From Schistocerca nitens (taxonomy: Eukaryota > Arthropoda > Insecta > Orthoptera > Acrididae): a DNA stretch of 64,000 nucleotides. The stretch lies in contig NC_064616.1 in assembly GCF_023898315.1 (NCBI RefSeq), positions 545,715,602 through 545,779,601 of the forward strand. The letters run 5' to 3'. Of this stretch, positions 23,464 to 34,049 are shown in pieces (within the stretch, counting starts at the first letter, position 1; each line of letters opens with the position of its first letter). The translations under genes and the position numbers were made by a program. Below the pieces are notes generated by a model, which worked only from the letters and a program-made list of their open reading frames with translations, did not search any database and had not been told where the DNA came from.

Positions 23464-23669
23464 GCCGGCTGTTGGTGTCCGAGTGGTTCTAGGCGCTTCA
23501 GTTTGGAACTGCGCAATCGTTACGGTCGCAGGTTCGAATCCTGCCTCGGGCATGGATGTGTGTGATGTCCTTAGGTTAGTTAGGTTTAAGTAGTTCTTAG
23601 TTCTAGGGGACTGATGACCTCAGATGTCAAGTCCCATAGTGCTCAGAGTCATTTTAACCATTTTTTTTA
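23464..23669 (+). mobile_element. tRNA-derived SINE (first family)
   Basis: It runs GCCGGCTGTTGGTGTCCGAG to a T-run and contains GGTCGCAGGTTCGAATCCTG. It differs from the 20766 copy mainly in its first 60 bases. I do not see a clear target duplication beyond a possible TATCT. Confidence 0.85.
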
Positions 23670-23779
23670 TCTCGTCGAGACAAAGATTTATGTGACACAA
23701 TAATCCATGGAACGTTCTGTGGAGATACAATGCTGGGCTATTGCTGACTTACTTGGCTGTAACAAGCGATTGTCGAGGT

Positions 23780-24560
23780 CATACTCAATGCAATTAGGCA
23801 GAATCCTACGGAAACTTCATGTCAAACAAATTCCGCCCGCCAACGTACACTTGAGTTTTTCTCGGTTCGGTACAGGACGATCTGGGATTGCAGAAGGCTT
23901 TAATCTACAGAATACCGTATCAGTGTGGTCAAACCTTCATTGGTCATACGACACAAACAGTGAGTGAAAGATGCGTTGAACATGATAGCCACAGTCACCT
24001 GTCGTAGCCCAGTAAGTCAGCCGTAGCCGGACATCGTCTCTCCACAAGACATTCGATGTATTATCCTGCCATGGAAATCTTGGCCTCAACGAAATCCACC
24101 TAGGATTCAGTAATTAAGGAATCGATGGAAATGCGTTTAGCGCAAGGTGTTATTAATCGTGGTGGCGGCTTTCACCTGAATAAGGCGTGGAACCAGGTGA
24201 TTTTCTCAATTTATTAAAAAACACATTTATGACCTGTGACAATGTCATTTAATTTGATTAATTTAGATGTTGAATTTTAACTATGCCAGCGCGCATTCCA
24301 ACAGAGAGCGCGGGTGTAGCATCTTATTACGCATCCGCCTGAACGCCACACATGGAGCAATATGCGTAGCAGTTTTCGAAACTCAACAGAAGTCCCTCAT
24401 ACAGCGGCTGCCTTTATCCATGCGTCTTCGCGCCAGTTTTTTGGTGTAAGTGAAGTGATGTGAAGAAGCAATCTCCACCTGAAGATGACTTAACGGTTGT
24501 CAGCCGATATATCGTGGCAAGAAGTCAACGTTGTCCAGCTGCAACCACGAAACTTTATGG
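23780..24560 (+). pseudogene. Penelope-like element 3' end with GIY-YIG endonuclease relic
   Basis: Translated fragments give LGRILRKLHVKQIPPANVHL, then after a frameshift near 23870 the GIY-YIG start IYRIPYQCGQTFIGHTTQTV. These are followed by ERCVEHDSHS, a KSAVAGHRLSTRHSM stretch and VIKESMEMRLAQGVINRGGG with FHLNKAWN. This order matches the C-terminal endonuclease of Penelope-like retroelements, which cuts target DNA for insertion. The following non-coding tail (TCCACCTGAAGATGACTTAA to TGCAACCACGAAACTTTATG) fits the family 3' end. RT is absent through 5' truncation; one frameshift and a stop break the frame. Confidence 0.8.
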
Positions 24561-25859
24561 AATGCTCTAAACGCAGGAAAAGCTTCAACAATTTCAGGAG
24601 AGAGCGTATTTATCGGCGGACTGCTCTTTTTTTCGTTTTCACTCCTCTACTGGGGTCCGGTCGGTAACAATAGTGCTTCCTAGTGAGTGACTAATGGTAT
24701 GGTAGTGTGGGATTCGAGCATCTCCAAGGCACACGAAGAAACGCTGCAAAGAAACATCTCCTTTTATTTAGGGAAAATTGTAATATTAATTATTACTATT
24801 GCTGAAAATTATTGTTAACTAGCTGTTCATATAACCTCAACTGAACACTGGATACAGCAGTTTCTGCAAATCTTTAAACTGAAAGGTGATACAAGCTACG
24901 GTTCTATTACAGGGAGGGCAAAATTACAACGGCCACAATGACTCATCTGTATGAAACAGACGATAGATGGGGAATGTGTACATTCTGGGAAGAACGTGGA
25001 TGCGTATTCCTTACCAGAAATAAAAGATGCGTGCATACTCCCACAGCCATACTCATATTGTTCATCACATATGTTAAAACAACTATATCTGGAATCGTTG
25101 TTTCTGAGCCATCCATTCACGTTGATTATCGTCAAAATGTTAGGGAATGTAGGAGCATCTCGTTATTGAACAGCTACTAAAGTGTGCAATTTGTGAAGAG
25201 TCGTCAAACTGGCAATAAAAGTGAAACTGAAAGTAAGCAGCCAGTCGGCCGTTATCATGGAACTAATCTTGATTTCACAATTCAATATTTCATGCATCTA
25301 TTTGATGTCACGCTTCCACCATCGGAGGCGGTATAAATCATCTTTTGATGCTTAGTTGTAGTGAAACTACTACACCTCGTCTTAAGTGACATTATTAGGA
25401 GTTGTGTTGATTATTACCCACAATTTCTAGAGAGAGAGAACTATCAATCAGGGAAGCGATACCGGTGCTCACTCGTATTTTTCCTTTATTAAAGATCTGT
25501 TTAGTCACAAAATGTGATTGGCTAAAATCACGATTTCAGCCATAAAGGACTCTTCACTTATATCTATAGCATAGGACGTATTATGTTTACAGAAGTTAAC
25601 ACTGAAATATTGTAACACTATACTTTCGTCTTTACTTTTTGAGCCCAGAAGAAAGAGAAATTTTATAAGGTACCTACCGAAAGGAGAGATGCCATAGTAG
25701 TTTTTATGTATTAGCGCAGATCATCTTAATATTTAGATTTCTCATAGGAGTGTTATCATGTAACAAAAAGCTGCCATATTTAAACTCGAAAGGATTCATG
25801 ATCAACGTTTTCCTGTAATTGTGGGGTTAAATTCTTCAAAAATTGATGCTTTTTATTTG
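24561..25859. other. No gene recognised
   Basis: Overlapping short frames around 24896-25180 exist on both strands but carry no domain, and I treat them as chance. The stretch is otherwise AT-rich with no clear repeat boundaries. Confidence 0.5.
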
Positions 25860-25900
25860 TCTGTAGAGGCACTATCTGATCAAAAGTATCCTGACACCTG
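25860..25900 (+). repeat. Solo Tc1 terminal inverted repeat
   Basis: ACTATCTGATCAAAAGTATC and the following CTGACACCTG match, with a few changes, the reverse complement of the terminus at 32104-32133. It is therefore a remnant or MITE of the same Tc1 family as the transposase fragment at 31608-32139. No second terminus is seen nearby. Confidence 0.65.
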
Positions 25901-27288
25901 TTCACAGAAATTAATGTGTGGTGTGCCCAATCTTCACTTTTGTTATAGCTTGAACTCTGCCGAGGATACTGCGGGCTTTCAAACAATAATGAGTGAAATG
26001 TAATGATGTGATGCTAGTGTGGTGGACCTCAACTACGTACCCTCCGACTCACAGTTGCAATATTACAGTTTTGGGTGGTTTCGCTGTCTAGGGCCTGGCA
26101 TGCGTAGTTGCCGAATGTTAGGCCAAATTCTGCTGAGTCTACAGTATACGATAAGAATAGACATATGAATAGAATGGTTGAAGGTTTCTATCACTCGGCA
26201 ACTGCTAATTATGAATGTAACATATAAATTTATAAATGAAAGATTGCAGTTAAATTAAATCTGCAGGTAATATCTCAAAGACTTTAAATGATGAGTGCGA
26301 TAGTAAAGGTACTTTTGAGAATGCGGTATATTTCTGCAATTAAATAAAATATCAGTTGATAACAGGGAAACAATAGATTCCTACAGCACGTAATTAGTTA
26401 TGAACAACAACATAGCTCGAGAGACATTCACTTCCAAATGCACACTACGTCTTCACTGCAGAAGCCACGGAAATCACACATGAGCATAGGTCGGCACTCC
26501 GAAATACTTCTATCCTCTGCGACCACGTGCATACTGCTCCACTGTGCAAGTCTTTTCATCGACTGTGCGTCCGTCGTACCGTCGCGTACAGCACTTCCCG
26601 TGCCCTGTCCCGTACCACACCACACAGCACTACCTCGTGCCCTCTCCGGAAACGATGCTCCTCCCTAACCTCCATACGTCTCTCTTTGTAAAGAGCACTG
26701 TGATTGGCTAGAGCGCTCCCTCCATGTCCGCAAGCCAACATGCACTCACAAACATATTGAAACACATACGAAATACTGGATTTGCATTTACATAACCTGT
26801 AATTAAATAAATATTCCTGCGGCAGGACCATAAATACCCTCTAACACACATTATCAAATACATAAACAAATTAAATAAACATATATCAAAGGAATAGCAA
26901 CAAAGGGTAGGCCAGTAGCCTAATGTGTCTGTGCTTTCTAAAACACGGTAAATATTTAACCAATTTCTTCATGAATAGTACATATCGGATATAAACAAAG
27001 ACATAGATCAATAAATATATTAATAAGCATGCTGCTACCGTTTCTTCGTGTAACTATGCAGTGCTTATGGCCTGACGCGTTCGATAGTAATCGGCCATTT
27101 ACACCTCCAATAACTCATGTACTATTTATGTTACATTACTGTAATTCGTACCAATTTAGGTTTACACTAATAGCTTTCTAAAGACACATAGATAGACAAA
27201 ATCGGATGAACCATTTAGATTTTGGAAATTCGTTGCTGGGTGTTACTTGTATAATTTATCGTCAGATACTAAACTTTAAACTAATAAA
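25901..27288. other. No gene recognised; GC-richer repeat-like block inside
   Basis: A block around 26430-26720 is GC-richer and contains a promoter-like density of CGT and CCTC motifs. It could be part of an LTR, but no matching partner is in the window. The rest is AT-rich. Confidence 0.4.
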
Positions 27289-27290
27289 TA

Positions 27291-28712
27291 CACTCCTGGA
27301 AATGGAAAAAAGAACACATTGACACCGGTATGTCAGACCCACCATACTTGCTCCGGACACTGCGAGAGGGCTGTACAAGCAATGATCACACGCACGGCAC
27401 AGCGGACACTCCAGGAACCGCGGTGTTGGCCGTCGAATGGCGCTAGCTGCGCAGCATTTGTGCACCGCCGCCGTCAGTGTCAGCCAGTTTGCCGTGGCAT
27501 ACGGAGCTCCATCGCAGTCTTTAACACTGGTAGCATGCCGCGACAGCGTGGACGTGAACCGTATGTGCAGTTGACGGACTTTGAGCGAGGGCGTATAGTG
27601 GGCATGCGGGAGGCCGGGTGGACGTACCGCCGAATTGCTCAACACGTGGGGCGTGAGGTCTCCACAGTACATCGATGTTGTCGCCAGTGGTCGGCGGAAG
27701 GTGCACGTGCCCGTCGACCTGGGACCGGACCGCAGCGACGCACGGATGCACGCCAAGACCGTAGGATCCTACGCAGTGCCGTAGGGGACCGCACCGCCAC
27801 TTCCCAGCAAATTAGGGACACTGTTGCTCCTGGGGTATCGGCGAGGACCATTCGCAACCGTCTCCATGAAGCTGGGCTACGGTCCCGCACACCGTTAGGC
27901 CGTCTTCCGCTCACGCCCCAACATCGTGCAGCCCGCCTCCAGTGGTGTCGCGACAGGCGTGAATGGAGGGACGAATGGAGACGTGTCGTCTTCAGCGATG
28001 AGAGTCGCTTCTGCCTTGGTGCCAATGATGGTCGTATGCGTGTTTGGCGCCGTGCAGGTGAGCACCACAATCAGGACTGCATACGACCGAGGCACACAGG
28101 GCCTACACCCGGCATCATGGTGTGGGGAGCGATCTCCTACACTGGCCGTACACCACTGGTGATCGTCGAGGGGACACTGAATAGTGCACGGTACATCCAA
28201 ACCGTCATCGAACCCATCGTTCTACCATTCCTAGACCGGCAAGGGAACTTGCTGTTCCAACAGGACAATGCACGTCCGCATGTATCCCGTGCCACCCAAC
28301 GTGCTCTAGAAGGTGTAAGTCAACTACCCTGGCCAGCAAGATCTCCGGATCTGTACCCCATTGAGCATGTTTGGGACTAGATGAAGCGTCGTCTCACGCG
28401 GTCTGCACGTCCAGCACGAACGCTGGTCCAACTGAGGCACCAGGTGGAAATGGCATGGCAAGCCGTTCCACAGGACTACATCCAGCATCTCTACGATCGT
28501 CTCCATGGGAGAATAGCAGCCTGCATTGCTGCGAAAGGTGGATATACACTGTACTAGTGCCGACATTGTGCATGCTCTGTTGCCTGTGTCTATGTGCCTG
28601 TGGTTCTGTCAGTGTGATCATGTGATGTATCTGACCCCAGGAATGTGTCAATAAAGTTTCCCCTTCCTGGGACAATGAATTCACGGTGTTCTTATTTCAA
28701 TTTCCAGGAGTG
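27291..28712 (+). mobile_element. Tc1-type transposon, copy 2
   Basis: It is 1422 bp, the same length as copy 1 and nearly identical in sequence, but in the opposite orientation. It is flanked by TA at 27289-27290 and 28713-28714, and both terminal inverted repeats are intact. The transposase gene has a premature stop, so this copy could move only if supplied with active transposase. Confidence 0.95.
27535..28557 (+). pseudogene. Tc1 transposase with one nonsense codon
   Basis: The same 341-codon gene as copy 1, without indels. A TAG at 28378-28380 replaces the tryptophan codon after EHVWD, cutting the protein at 281 residues. The break falls just after the catalytic E, so all three catalytic residues remain but the C-terminal 59 residues are lost. 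Other differences include LSPIE to LYPIE and a handful of substitutions, roughly 97-98 percent protein identity by eye. The D-to-E spacing of 32 residues is the same as in copy 1. Confidence 0.93.
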
Positions 28713-28714
28713 TA

Positions 28715-29059
28715 TATGGAAAATCTGGAAACACTATCAGAATCATCGTGTAAATAATGCTAATGTACATGTTTCTTTCTGAGGTATCACGATTAATCTG
28801 ACTACTATTAATTTCTATACGAACTGTCAAATGTCTGCCATTAAGGTTTCCCAAAGTCCACCATCTTTGGCACTCCCAGCGTGTCTCCTTCATTGACACA
28901 ACATCGACGGAATTCCGAGGCAAACAGTTGGACCATGCACTGGGGCTACCCCTCTCGTCCGGCGAACGTTCGGCACCACGTGTTTGCTGCCGGGACCCAG
29001 CTGGCCGAGCAACCTGTGCGGCCACGCCAACTCTGAACATAGAATATTTTCAGGGCGTC
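28715..29059. other. No gene recognised
   Basis: A short stretch between two Tc1-class elements. A GC-richer part (28920-29030) has open frames on both strands without domains. Confidence 0.45.
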
Positions 29060-30000
29060 ACAATTCGCCTGTTACCTCACAAGACCTTCAATGAGGGTCT
29101 CGATGTTTGTGGAGGAACTGCATCAGATTATTTCTCGAGAGCCGAAATCAAAGAAGGTAGGGATGTCGGACGTAGGATCTGTAGCGAAATTTACAGTCTA
29201 CCTCTTCCCAAAGGAGTTCCTTTGGTACCAGGTCAGGACTCCAGCCAGGCCAGTCCATTTCAGATATATAATTGTCTACAAACCGTCGCTTCATAAATGC
29301 TGTTTCATGGCAGATTGCATTGTCATGCTGAATCAGTTATCGTCTTCGAAATCTCACCTGCTGTATACAATACACAATGCTTCAATATGTCTTCAACTCC
29401 TCTCACATTTAGGGAACAACACACTAATCACGAAAAACAACTCTACACCGTGACACTAACTCCTGTGTGCTTCACTGTTGGCTACACGTGATGCCAGGTA
29501 AATTTCTCTAGTCATTCGCCACACCCAAACTCTTCCATCGGATTTCCATTAGTTATACTCGTAGCTTGATTTATCACTCCAAATCAATTGCCTGCAGCCA
29601 TCCAATTTCCAGTGGCCTCGCTCCTTACGTAAGCTCAAGCGGCGCTTGTCATTGACTACAGATAAATGTGACTTACGAGGAACTGATCGACCACTGTCCC
29701 CAATTCTTTTTAATTCCAAAGGCATAGTCATTGCGCTAGCTGGACTGCTGGTATAGCTTTAGAATTCAGGAATGATCTCTTCGGTTCAATTCATATAATT
29801 TTTACAACCACTTCTCGCAGTGCTCGATAGTCCCTGCCCTTCAGAACTTGAGATCTGCCTGGTCCTGGTTTAGCTGTGGTTGTGCTTCGCAGTTTCCACT
29901 TCAGAGTCGCAGCACCAACATTCGACTTGGGCAGCTTTAGAAGAGGTAAAGTGTCCCTTATAGATTTATTGCTCATATACATGGTGAGATACTAAGTATT
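29060..30000 (-). pseudogene. Degraded Tc1 transposase, another family
   Basis: Read on the minus strand, fragments appear in the correct Tc1 order. First come LLKLPKSNVGAATLKWKLRS and TAKPGPGRSQVLKGRDYRAL (helix-turn-helix and basic linker, about 29960-29800). Then come KRRLSLRKERGHWKL and LIWSDKSSYEY (first catalytic D, about 29640-29560) and GRVWVWRMTREIYLAS. The remainder toward 29200 resembles the reverse complement of a DDE C-terminus, including the AGTCCTGACCTGGT stretch (DLNPIEH-like region). Many stops and shifts are present. Neither terminus was identified with certainty. Confidence 0.65.
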
Positions 30001-31098
30001 GCCACTTAGACTAACTCCGAAAGTATGATAGGAGCTGAAAAGCTTGTGGGACAAAAGTTGCATAGTACAACGGGGTCCATAATATGATGTTGGTATTTTG
30101 CTGCTAGGTAGAGTCGCGCCAGAGATCTGAGGATCAACTTTGCTTTTTTAAGTGGAATGCTATAGTTTGGTCCATATTTTCTGATTGTAGGTATCGAGAC
30201 GAACCCAGTGATTGTAACGGTAAGGTCTTTGAAGGTCAACGAAGGTCAAAAAGGTGGAATTAACGTCCAGTTACAGAGGCTGTTCGACGTGCTGACCATT
30301 GGCATCAACGCAGTGCTGCAATCTTCGGATCATGGATTGAGTGGTATTCCTTATTACTTCGTCACTTATCGAAGCACATGCTCTGACAGTTCTCTGTCGT
30401 ATATCGTGCAAATAGTAAATATTCGCCGAATACGGCATATACATCTAACGTGCCATCGACATGTAAACACAATTCGATGGTTTCGCAATACAACACTAAT
30501 AGGAACGGTAAGAATAGTATCGTCGAATCAAGAAAATGTGAATCATGTATTCCTTCCAAGAACTAGTCGATATGCTTTTCATTTAGGGAGAATGCCAACG
30601 AAATTCAGCGAGAGCTAGAGACTTATACGCTGAAAGATATCTTCAACGTACTCACCCGACACACCGAACATTTAAATACGTATATCATAAATTGAGAACA
30701 ACTGGATCTTTAACGCATCGGAAAAATATCCGGCAAAGGAAATTTACTAACGAGGAAACGGAAATTGGTACTCTTGCCACTGTGGTTCGAGATCCCTGTG
30801 TTAGTTCGCGTCAAATCGCGAGGGAATAGGCATGTTATTCGTATTCTTCATTGCCATAAATATCATCCTTACCATATCAGTCTCCACCAAGAATTTACTG
30901 GTACGGCTTGTATGCGTCGCACTGAATTCCGCAGATGGACTCAACTTCTGATTCAGAGGGATGATTCATTTATTAATTTGATTTTATTTGCTGACGAGGC
31001 TAAGTTCACGAACCATGGAAATGTTAGTTTTCACAACATGCATTATTGGGCAACTGAAAATCCATGTTGGCTGTGATATGTTGCACACTAAAAACCAT
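30001..31098 (+). pseudogene. Mariner-type transposase relic, 5' two thirds
   Basis: Frames from about 30590 give RDLYAERYLQRTHPTHRTF and LRTTGSLTHRKNIRQRKF, then CVSSRQIARE, the N-terminal DNA-binding part of insect DUF4817-type mariner transposases. After a frameshift near 30830 follow HCHKYHPYHISLHQEF and the first catalytic Asp in FADEAKFTNHGN, then NMHYWATENPCWL. Coding breaks off at about 31098, where a LINE fragment begins. The 5' section 30001-30580 is non-coding leader. It is non-functional, with at least one frameshift and the catalytic half missing. Confidence 0.7.
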
Positions 31099-32191
31099 GG
31101 TTAATGGCTGGATTGAAGAGATTTTAGCAAACGGAACACAGCATGTTGTTCTCAATGGAGAGACGTCTACAGACGTTAAAGTAACTTCTGGCGTGCCACA
31201 GGGGAGTGTTATGGGACCATTGCTTTTCACAATATATATAAATGACCTAGTAGATAGTGTCGGAAGTTCCATGCGACTTTTCGCGGATGATGCTGTAGTA
31301 TACAAAGACGTTGCACCATTAGAAAATTGCAGAGAAATGCAGGAAGATCTGCAGCGTATAGGCACTTGGTGCAGGGAGTGGCAACTGACCCTTAACGTAG
31401 GCAAATGTAATGTATTGCGAATACATAGAAAGACGGATCCTTTATTGTATGATGATATGATAGCGGAACAAACACTGGTAGCAGTTACTTCTTTAAAATA
31501 TCTGGGAGTATGCGTGCGGAAGGATTTGAAGTGGAATGATCATATAAAATTAATTGTTGGTAAGGCCAGTACCAGGTTGAGATTCATTGGGAGAGTCCTT
31601 AGAAAATGGAGTGGTGTTATGGTGTGGTCGACTTTTCCATGGAGGAGCCTTGCACCCGTTGCTGTTTTGGATGGCATAGCACAGGACTACATTGATGTTT
31701 TAAGCACCTTCTTTCTTCCCACTGTTGAAGAGCAATTCGGAGATGGAGATTGCCCCTTTCAACACGATCGAGCAGCTGTTCATAAATCACGGCCAGTGTC
31801 GGAGTTTCTAAACAACAATAACATCCCTGTAATAGACTGCACTGCACAGAGGTCTGACCTGAATCCTACAGAACACCTTGGGGATGGTTTGGAACGTCGA
31901 CTTCGTGCCAGGCCTCAGCGACTGACATCGATACCTCTCCTCAGTGCAGCACTCCGTGATGAATGGGGTGCCATTTCCCAAGAAACTTTCCAGCACCTGA
32001 TTGAACGTATGCTTGCGAGAGTGGAAGCTTTCGTCAAGGCTAAGGGTGGGCCAACACAGTATTACCGATGGAGCGCGTCACGAACTTCTGAGTCATTTGC
32101 AGTCAGGTGTCCGGATACTTTTCATCACATAGTGTACAGGTTTCGGGCCACTATTCATCACAAAGTGTTGTCAAAATATCCAGCAATTTGA
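31064..32191 (+). CDS. Chimeric open frame: LINE reverse transcriptase fused to Tc1 transposase
   Basis: An uninterrupted 375-codon frame joins three sources. Residues 1-13 come from the mariner relic. Residues about 14-181 are the RT palm and post-palm region of the GTAGAT-tailed LINE family: WIEEILANGTQHVVLNGE, SGVPQGSVMGPLLF, the catalytic FADDA, and KYLGVCVRKDLKWNDH. From about residue 182 (SGVMVWSTFPW) it is the C-terminal half of a Tc1 transposase: second catalytic D in FQHDRAAVH, then 34 residues, then E in NPTEHLGD, ending in the Tc1 terminal repeat. The RT lacks its first catalytic Asp region and the transposase lacks its first D, so neither enzyme can be active alone. An accident of nested insertion is likeliest; the open frame through the junctions is notable. 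Confidence 0.7.
   Translation: MLAVICCTLKTMVNGWIEEILANGTQHVVLNGETSTDVKVTSGVPQGSVMGPLLFTIYINDLVDSVGSSMRLFADDAVVYKDVAPLENCREMQEDLQRIGTWCREWQLTLNVGKCNVLRIHRKTDPLLYDDMIAEQTLVAVTSLKYLGVCVRKDLKWNDHIKLIVGKASTRLRFIGRVLRKWSGVMVWSTFPWRSLAPVAVLDGIAQDYIDVLSTFFLPTVEEQFGDGDCPFQHDRAAVHKSRPVSEFLNNNNIPVIDCTAQRSDLNPTEHLGDGLERRLRARPQRLTSIPLLSAALRDEWGAISQETFQHLIERMLARVEAFVKAKGGPTQYYRWSASRTSESFAVRCPDTFHHIVYRFRATIHHKVLSKYPAI
31608..32139 (+). mobile_element. Tc1 3' fragment with terminal inverted repeat
   Basis: This is the transposase C-terminal half plus the terminus CAGGTGTCCGGATACTTTTC to about 32139. It is the source of the second half of the chimeric frame. The DD34E spacing here contrasts with the 32-residue spacing of the intact Tc1 family in the same window. 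A solo terminus of the same family lies at 25860-25900. Confidence 0.7.
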
Positions 32192-33410
32192 ACTCAAATG
32201 ATTCCTTTGTTTTTTTCTATATCACACAGACATTTAGTGGGTGTTTCTTCAATTCAAAGGATAAAGAAGCTGCCATAATGACAAGTTTGGTTTATGAGAT
32301 CATATACCAAGAATTAAATCCCACTATATAGTACAACCAGCCTGTCAGTCTGTACTAGGTACAGAGAACACCACAGAAACTGGAGATTAAAGAAATATGA
32401 TGCAATAGATATAGAAGTCGTACACATAGTGGGAAGGGGTGCAATGTTTGCGCTATTGGAAGTATTAGAAACGAACAAGAAGAGCTATCCCTATATTTAC
32501 TGATCGACAGGAAGCCTCAGATTAATTATTCACCCTTTTAAATAATGTTGTTACTTCAACACAGGAATGAAACGGATGAGTTTTGGAGACTAGGAAGTAT
32601 CATTCATGGGTAATCAAAAAATACCTATTTACATAGGCAACATCGTGAGTCGTGTGCACATATCTCTGTTCCAGTGTATGATAAGTAACAAAGTAGATGT
32701 TATCCTAATAAGTGTCATGAAGTTTTTCAGTACAGATGTAATTGTTCTACAAGTAAAATACTGAAGAGAACTTTTAATGTCAAGGCCGAGAAACAATATA
32801 TTAAAAGATCTGACATGTGTACTTCTTTATTTGGTGCCATCTTTGGAATAATTTTTTTACGGCAAAACGTTCTTGCAGCTCGAAACCTAGGTCGTACGAA
32901 AATAAGACAACTGCCCCAGTTCATCTTGTTATTGTTTCTTTTTGTTTCGTGAGAAATCCAAAATCCTTAAAGACTGCTGCATGCTTTTCTCATTGTTTAT
33001 TTGTCTTTAATGTATTGTTACAGTAAAAATAACAAAGCTCCTAAAAGGATCAAAATACGAATATAATCGGAAAAGTACAGACATCATGATACTGTTGACT
33101 GCATATCCGTTATCCATAAGGCATATATGTTTTGTACTATACTTTTATTCAGGATAATTTCCTCAACAATAACTTAATTTTACCACACAAGTCGTCTAAT
33201 GCAGCTAGGTATGGTGAGTTCAGTGTGGCGTAGTGGTTGGCGTGCTCTGGCGTGATGCCGGTCGCCACTGCATATTTTTTTATGTTCGCATTGTCCGGAA
33301 TATTCAATGTTTATAAAAATAACAGCGCTCTCTGACCAGGTATTTTCAATGCTAGACGTTATATTTCACTGACTACTCTGTTTTTGAATTTCTGTTACAA
33401 CTGACATTGT
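32192..33410. other. No gene recognised; weak tRNA-like patch
   Basis: Mostly AT-rich. At 33224-33270 the sequence GTGTGGCGTAGTGGTTGGCG looks like a tRNA-related SINE A-box, but the B-box is not evident. I leave it as a possible SINE remnant. Confidence 0.35.
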
Positions 33411-33419
33411 GATTACAAC

Positions 33420-33900
33420 AGACATTGTTTGGTGAAGACGCCGAGTACTTCAGAATATCTACAGCACAGTACTTCCAGTTGGGTAACATTAAAGCCATCT
33501 CCTACACAGACAGGAACCAGCATAAAAACTGTAAATCTTTCGAAAGGTACGTATATTCGTGAGACCATCAGATTCCATACCAGCTATAAGCCAGCTATAC
33601 ATTAGGCATCTATCACTGCGATCCTGATACGCTGGTCAGGATGCTATGAAATGGCCAAACAGATTCGACTGAGTAGGCAGATACAACGGGAGGCATGACA
33701 TGATATTTGGCAGACGTGTACTTTTACTTGGGAGCCAAATCCCAGCAGTGGTTCGAGGGCAAAGAAGAGGATTTCTGTAGCTGAGACAAATTCTAGACCT
33801 AACTGAAGAGGTAATTTTCCGGCAATCAGCAGCAAACCCGCTTACAATAAGCGAAATGACAACTGAAGATTAGGCCTTAACGTGTTGATGGAACGACTGC
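33420..33900 (+). pseudogene. gypsy Gag relic
   Basis: Fragments ADVYFYLGAKSQQWFEGKEE and DFCS followed by DKF match the major-homology pattern of Ty3/gypsy capsids (YLGG..QWFE...SWDKF). Stops interrupt it repeatedly. It precedes protease and RT remnants, as expected for the element. Confidence 0.6.
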
Positions 33901-34049
33901 CTTACATAAATAATGTTCCCTGTCATCGTACAGGGGTACGAGCAGCTCACCTAGGTGCTTAATTCAGGAAAATGTAGCGAAGTGAGCATCTAAGGAAGTG
34001 AGGCCGCCACAGATGAGATCTCTACAAATCACAGAATCTAATCGACGTC

